Program-made: the position numbers and the translations under genes
In this document: one piece after another, positions 5,458 to 8,556 of the stretch
Position numbering within the stretch: the first letter of the stretch is position 1
Layout: each line of letters begins with the position of its first letter
Source of the DNA: Opitutaceae bacterium
GTDB lineage: Bacteria > Verrucomicrobiota > Verrucomicrobiia > Opitutales > Opitutaceae
DNA: 8,556 nucleotides
NCBI GenBank assembly: GCA_003168315.1
Contig: PMSP01000082.1
Location: 8,174-16,729, forward strand
Reading direction: 5' to 3'
The notes under the pieces: model-generated
Told to the model about the DNA's origin: nothing
The model's input: only the letters and a program-made list of their open reading frames with translations
Databases searched by the model: none

Positions 5458-6744
5458 CTAGCCGACCTTGAAGCTCGAGCTCACCTGGAGGACGGCCATG
5501 ATCATGGCGATCGCGATGAAGCCGACGAAGATGAACACGGCTGCCAGGATCGCGCTCGCGAACACCTTGGTGGCCAGGTTCAGCTGCCGCGAAATATTCT
5601 TCTGGTAGGTGCTGGCGATGTCCTTGAGGCAGGGGACGACGTTCCCTGTGTTCTCGCCGACCGAGAGCCGGTCTAGGACGAGCTCGGGGAAGCATCCCGT
5701 CCGGGCGAGCGCCGAGGAGAGGGCCTCGCCCTCCAGGACCCGGTCGATCGCCCCGTCGAAGGCCTTGCGGTGGACGCGGTTCCCGATCTGGCGCTCGGTC
5801 ATGCGGAGCGCCTCGGCGGCCGTGATCCCGTTCTGGAGGAGGACGCCCAGCGTCTGGCTGAACTCGAGAACCGTCTGGGAAACAATGAACGGGCCGATGG
5901 CGGGCACCCTGAGGAGGAGGGCGTCGCTCTTCTCGCGGCCGGCCTCCGTCGCCCGCCACCGCCAGAAGGAGACGGCCCCGATCGCGAGCGCCAGGGCGAC
6001 AAAGACGCCATAGTGGAGCGTGAAGTTCGCCAGCGCGATCAGGAGCCGGGTGGCGAGCGGCATCTTGCCTCCCAGCGATCGCAGCAGCGTCTGGAGCCTC
6101 GGGAGGAGGAAGAAGAGGAAGAACATGACGACCCCGAAGGAGGCGACGATGATCACGGCAGGGTAGGCCATCGCGGTCAGGACCGCTATCCGGAGCTCCC
6201 TCTGCTCGGTCAGCATCTCGATAAGGCGGGCCAGCGTGTCGCTGAGGGACCCGGTCGCCTCGCCGGCGCGGATCAGGTTCGTGGTCGACGAATCGAACAC
6301 CTCGGGGTAGGCCTCCATCGCGCGGGAGAGCGGCGCCCCCTCGCTCAGGCGCGCCCAGAGGCCCTCGCAGAGCGCGCGCTGCCTCGGCTCCTTGATCCTC
6401 ATGGAGAGGAGCCGCACGGCCTCGCCGCCGGAGAGCCCGCTCGAGGTCAGGTCGTGGAGGGATTCCAGGAAGGGAAGGCGCTCGGCCCTCCGGGGGGTCG
6501 TGTCGCCGCGGCCCCGCGGGCTGCCCGCCACTTCCCTCGGCGTCTCGGCCGCCGGCGCCGCCTCGCGGCGCCTCGGGAAGGACGCAGCCGCCGGCGCGGG
6601 CCCGGTCGAGGCTTCGATGACCGCCGCGACACTCAGGCCGCGGGCCGACAGGAGGCGGAGCGCGTCCTTCCGGCTCGGGGCGTCGATGGCCGAGTCGACG
6701 GACTTTCCCGACTGGTCGCGGGCCTTGTAGGCGTAGCGGGGCAT
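5458..6744 (-). CDS. gspF: Type II secretion / type IV pilus platform protein GspF (PilC-like)
   Basis: 428 residues from ATG 6744-6742. GspF sits in the inner membrane, where it couples the secretion ATPase to pseudopilus assembly. The N-terminus MPRYAYKARDQSGK is typical of the family. A Pro/Ala/Arg-rich linker (about 45-88) is low-complexity. Two copies of the T2SSF domain follow, at about 90-213 and 290-415; the repeat is visible in the matching GEATGSL (161-167) and GENTGNV (363-369). Membrane helices lie at about 190-216, 243-262 and 395-419. The C-terminus ends in VLQVSSSFKVG rather than the commoner LPIFDLN-type ending of proteobacterial relatives. It starts seven bases after the ATPase stop, and its ribosome site AAGGG (6753-6749) overlaps that stop, so the two are probably translationally coupled. 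T2SS versus pilus use cannot be decided without the pilin and secretin genes. Confidence 0.93.
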   Translation of the reverse strand: MPRYAYKARDQSGKSVDSAIDAPSRKDALRLLSARGLSVAAVIEASTGPAPAAASFPRRREAAPAAETPREVAGSPRGRGDTTPRRAERLPFLESLHDLTSSGLSGGEAVRLLSMRIKEPRQRALCEGLWARLSEGAPLSRAMEAYPEVFDSSTTNLIRAGEATGSLSDTLARLIEMLTEQRELRIAVLTAMAYPAVIIVASFGVVMFFLFFLLPRLQTLLRSLGGKMPLATRLLIALANFTLHYGVFVALALAIGAVSFWRWRATEAGREKSDALLLRVPAIGPFIVSQTVLEFSQTLGVLLQNGITAAEALRMTERQIGNRVHRKAFDGAIDRVLEGEALSSALARTGCFPELVLDRLSVGENTGNVVPCLKDIASTYQKNISRQLNLATKVFASAILAAVFIFVGFIAIAMIMAVLQVSSSFKVG

Positions 6745-6751
6745 CGGGCCC

Positions 6752-8473
6752 TTATTTCTCGGCCACCGTGATGACCCTCAACACCTCGTCCAGGGTGGTG
6801 TAGCCGGCCCTGACCTTCTCCCAACCGCTCTGGCCCAGGGTCCGCATGCCGTGCTCGCGGGCGTTGAGCGCCAGGGTGCGCGTGCTCTCGCGCTTGAGGA
6901 CGAGCGTGTGCATCTCCTCGTTGAGGCGAAAGATCTCGAAGAGGCCGATCCGGCCCCGGTAGCCCGTGCCCCGGCAGCGGTCGCAGCCGACGGGCCCCCG
7001 GAGCTCGGTGATGCCCTCGGCCTCCGAGGGGTTGCAGCCGAGGATGGCCAGCGACTCGAGGAGCTTCACCTTCGAGACCGGCTGCGCGCGGTTGCACTCG
7101 GGGCAGAGCCTGCGGACGAGGCGCTGGGCGATCACGAGCTCGATGGCCGAGGCCACGAGGAAGGGCTCGATCCCCATGTCGACCAGGCGCGTGATGGCGC
7201 CCGGGGCGTCGTTCGTGTGGAGGGTCGAAAAGACCAGGTGGCCCGTCAGGGAGGCGCGGATCGCGATGTCGGCCGTCTCCCTGTCGCGAATCTCGCCCAC
7301 CATGATGACGTCGGGGTCCTGGCGGAGGACGTGGCGGAGCGCCGAGGCGAAGGTGAGCCCGATCTCGGTCCGCACCTGCATCTGGTTGACGCCGGGGACC
7401 TCGTACTCGATCGGGTCCTCGATCGTGATGATCCGCAGCTCGGTCGAGTTGATCTGCCTCAGGAATGCGTTCAGGGACGTGCTCTTGCCCGAGCCCGTCG
7501 GGCCGGTCACGAGGATGATCCCGTGCGGGTAGTCGAGCACCTGCTTGATCTGGGACTGCTCGTCCGGGCTCATCCCGAGCTTGTCCATCGTGTAGGCCTC
7601 CTTCTTCTTGTTGAGGAGCCGGAGCGAGATCGACTCGGCGTAGATGGTCGGGATCGTGGAGACGCGGATGTCGAGCGTCGTCCCGCCCGCCTTGAAGTTG
7701 ATCCTGCCGTCCTGGGGGAGCCGGCGCTCCGAGATGTTGAGCCGCGCCATGATCTTCACCCGCGAGATGATGGCGTCCTGGAACCGCAGCAGGTTCTCGG
7801 GCACGGAGACCGGGACAAGGAGCCCGTCCACGCGGTAGCGGATCCGAAGCTGCCCCTCCTGGGGCTCGAAGTGGATGTCCGTCGCCTGGTCGTCGACGGC
7901 CTGGGTGATCACGTCCGTCACGAACCGGACGACGGCCGCGTCCTCGTCCACGTCGGCCTCGGCGTCCCGCTGGGCCTCGGGCGCCACGTAGCCCTCGTCG
8001 CTGTCCTCCAGGGCGCCCGAGCCGACGCCGAAGTTCTCGATGATCAGCTGGTGCACCCGCTCGGGCACCGCCAGGTGCCACACGAGGGGCCGCGGCGTGA
8101 ACGTGCGGAGCCAGTCGGCCATCGAGGGGTCGGGCGCCCAGGCGGACGCCAGGTGGAGGGGGGTCGCCGCCGTCGGCTTCTCCTCGTCGGCGGACGCCGC
8201 CGGCCCGAAGCGGATCGGGATGATCTGGAAGTCATGGACGAGCCTCGCCGGCAGGAGCCCGCGGGCGCCCGGGTCCGTCTCGAGGTTGGTCGCGATGTCG
8301 AGGCCGGCGGACTCCGCGGCAAGGGCCAGCGCGGCATTCTCGTCTATCCCGAGGGCGGCTACGAGGACCGCGAGTCGCTGGCCGCGCGGGGCCTCGAGGA
8401 CCGCCTGGCGCTGCTCCTCGGAGAGGCGCGCGGCCAGGGATTCGGGGAGCGTGTCCTGTTGCGTCTCAGGCAT
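6752..8473 (-). CDS. gspE: Type II secretion / type IV pilus assembly ATPase GspE (PilB-like)
   Basis: 573 residues from ATG 8473-8471. A TTG at 8494 would add seven residues and sits four bases after the upstream stop, so it remains possible; the ATG lacks a clear ribosome site. GspE is the cytoplasmic hexameric ATPase that drives pseudopilus assembly. An N-terminal MshEN/T2SSE_N-like domain spans about 15-145 (LGIDENAALALAAESAG at 41-57). The N2 domain follows with DQATDIHFEPQEGQLRIRYRVDG (195-217). Catalytic motifs are complete: Walker A GPTGSGKS (324-331), Asp box IITIEDPIEY (348-357), Walker B VIMVGEIRD (389-397), and His box ending STLHTNDA (416-423). The zinc-binding tetracysteine typical of GspE/PilB is CPEC (457-460) and CDRC (497-500). 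An acidic linker lies at about 156-179. The gene for its platform partner GspF follows directly. Confidence 0.95.
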   Translation of the reverse strand: MPETQQDTLPESLAARLSEEQRQAVLEAPRGQRLAVLVAALGIDENAALALAAESAGLDIATNLETDPGARGLLPARLVHDFQIIPIRFGPAASADEEKPTAATPLHLASAWAPDPSMADWLRTFTPRPLVWHLAVPERVHQLIIENFGVGSGALEDSDEGYVAPEAQRDAEADVDEDAAVVRFVTDVITQAVDDQATDIHFEPQEGQLRIRYRVDGLLVPVSVPENLLRFQDAIISRVKIMARLNISERRLPQDGRINFKAGGTTLDIRVSTIPTIYAESISLRLLNKKKEAYTMDKLGMSPDEQSQIKQVLDYPHGIILVTGPTGSGKSTSLNAFLRQINSTELRIITIEDPIEYEVPGVNQMQVRTEIGLTFASALRHVLRQDPDVIMVGEIRDRETADIAIRASLTGHLVFSTLHTNDAPGAITRLVDMGIEPFLVASAIELVIAQRLVRRLCPECNRAQPVSKVKLLESLAILGCNPSEAEGITELRGPVGCDRCRGTGYRGRIGLFEIFRLNEEMHTLVLKRESTRTLALNAREHGMRTLGQSGWEKVRAGYTTLDEVLRVITVAEK

Positions 8474-8498
8474 GGCGTCGGGTCGGGTCCGCAACGGG

Positions 8499-8556
8499 CT
8501 AGTCCAGCCTGTCGCGCAGCGTCTCCTTGGGATCCGGCATCTTCGCCGGGTTCGCC
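8499..8556 (-). CDS. C-terminal end of an unidentified upstream gene of the secretion operon
   Basis: On the minus strand a frame is open from the window edge to TAG 8501-8499 and gives ANPAKMPDPKETLRDRLD. The stop lies 25 bases before the gspE ATG (or four before its TTG), on the same strand, which fits a further gene of the operon. Eighteen residues are too few to identify it; a secretin gene such as gspD is a guess from usual gene order. Confidence 0.4.
   Translation of the reverse strand, partial: ANPAKMPDPKETLRDRLD

Noticed and set aside
5770..6771. 333-residue plus-strand ORF opposite gspF
   Set aside because: Its composition (runs of Glu, Arg, Gly, Pro) is that of an antisense shadow of a high-GC gene; the minus strand encodes a full GspF with all domains.
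6633..8081. 482-residue minus-strand ORF in another frame of gspE
   Set aside because: Its Arg/Gly/Pro/Ala-rich sequence is a frame-shadow; the true frame has every ATPase motif.

Overview
This is a bacterial window with ordinary chromosomal gene content. It has two halves of different character. Positions 1 to about 5430 are moderately GC-rich and hold small, loosely spaced, mostly single-gene units. Positions 5458 to the right edge are much richer in G+C and hold a tightly packed minus-strand operon. The mix of a bacterial lipase-maturation-factor homologue, a rhomboid-like protein with a C-terminal zinc ribbon, and a GspE-GspF pair hints at a Verrucomicrobiota- or Acidobacteriota-like organism. 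That is a weak guess from gene content only; no rRNA, tRNA or marker gene is present.

Left half. A GNAT acetyltransferase cut by the window edge (+) is followed by a minus-strand CcdB-like toxin candidate. The toxin overlaps by four bases a short upstream ORF that may be its antitoxin. Next come a 522-residue lipase maturation factor family membrane protein (+) and, after a 155-base spacer, a rhomboid-like membrane protein that has lost the catalytic residues and carries a zinc ribbon (+). A structured 193-base spacer leads to a class I SAM-dependent O-methyltransferase with a strong Shine-Dalgarno sequence (+). The half ends with a two-gene operon of a small membrane protein and a 64-residue XRE regulator joined by an ATGA overlap (+), preceded by a plausible sigma-70-type promoter.

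Right half. Converging on the XRE gene is a minus-strand operon. In order of transcription it holds the last codons of an unidentified gene, a GspE/PilB-type secretion ATPase, and a GspF/PilC-type inner-membrane platform protein. Together these encode the motor and platform of a type II secretion or type IV pilus-like machine.

Most interesting points: the inactivated rhomboid-zinc ribbon fusion next to a lipase maturation factor, which suggests but does not prove a membrane protein folding or quality-control pair; the toxin with an unrecognised partner; the spacer with interchangeable GGGCC/GGCCC arms before the methyltransferase; an 18-base near-repeat downstream of two unrelated genes; and the abrupt composition change near 5430. 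I did not find a clear-cut, wholly new system.
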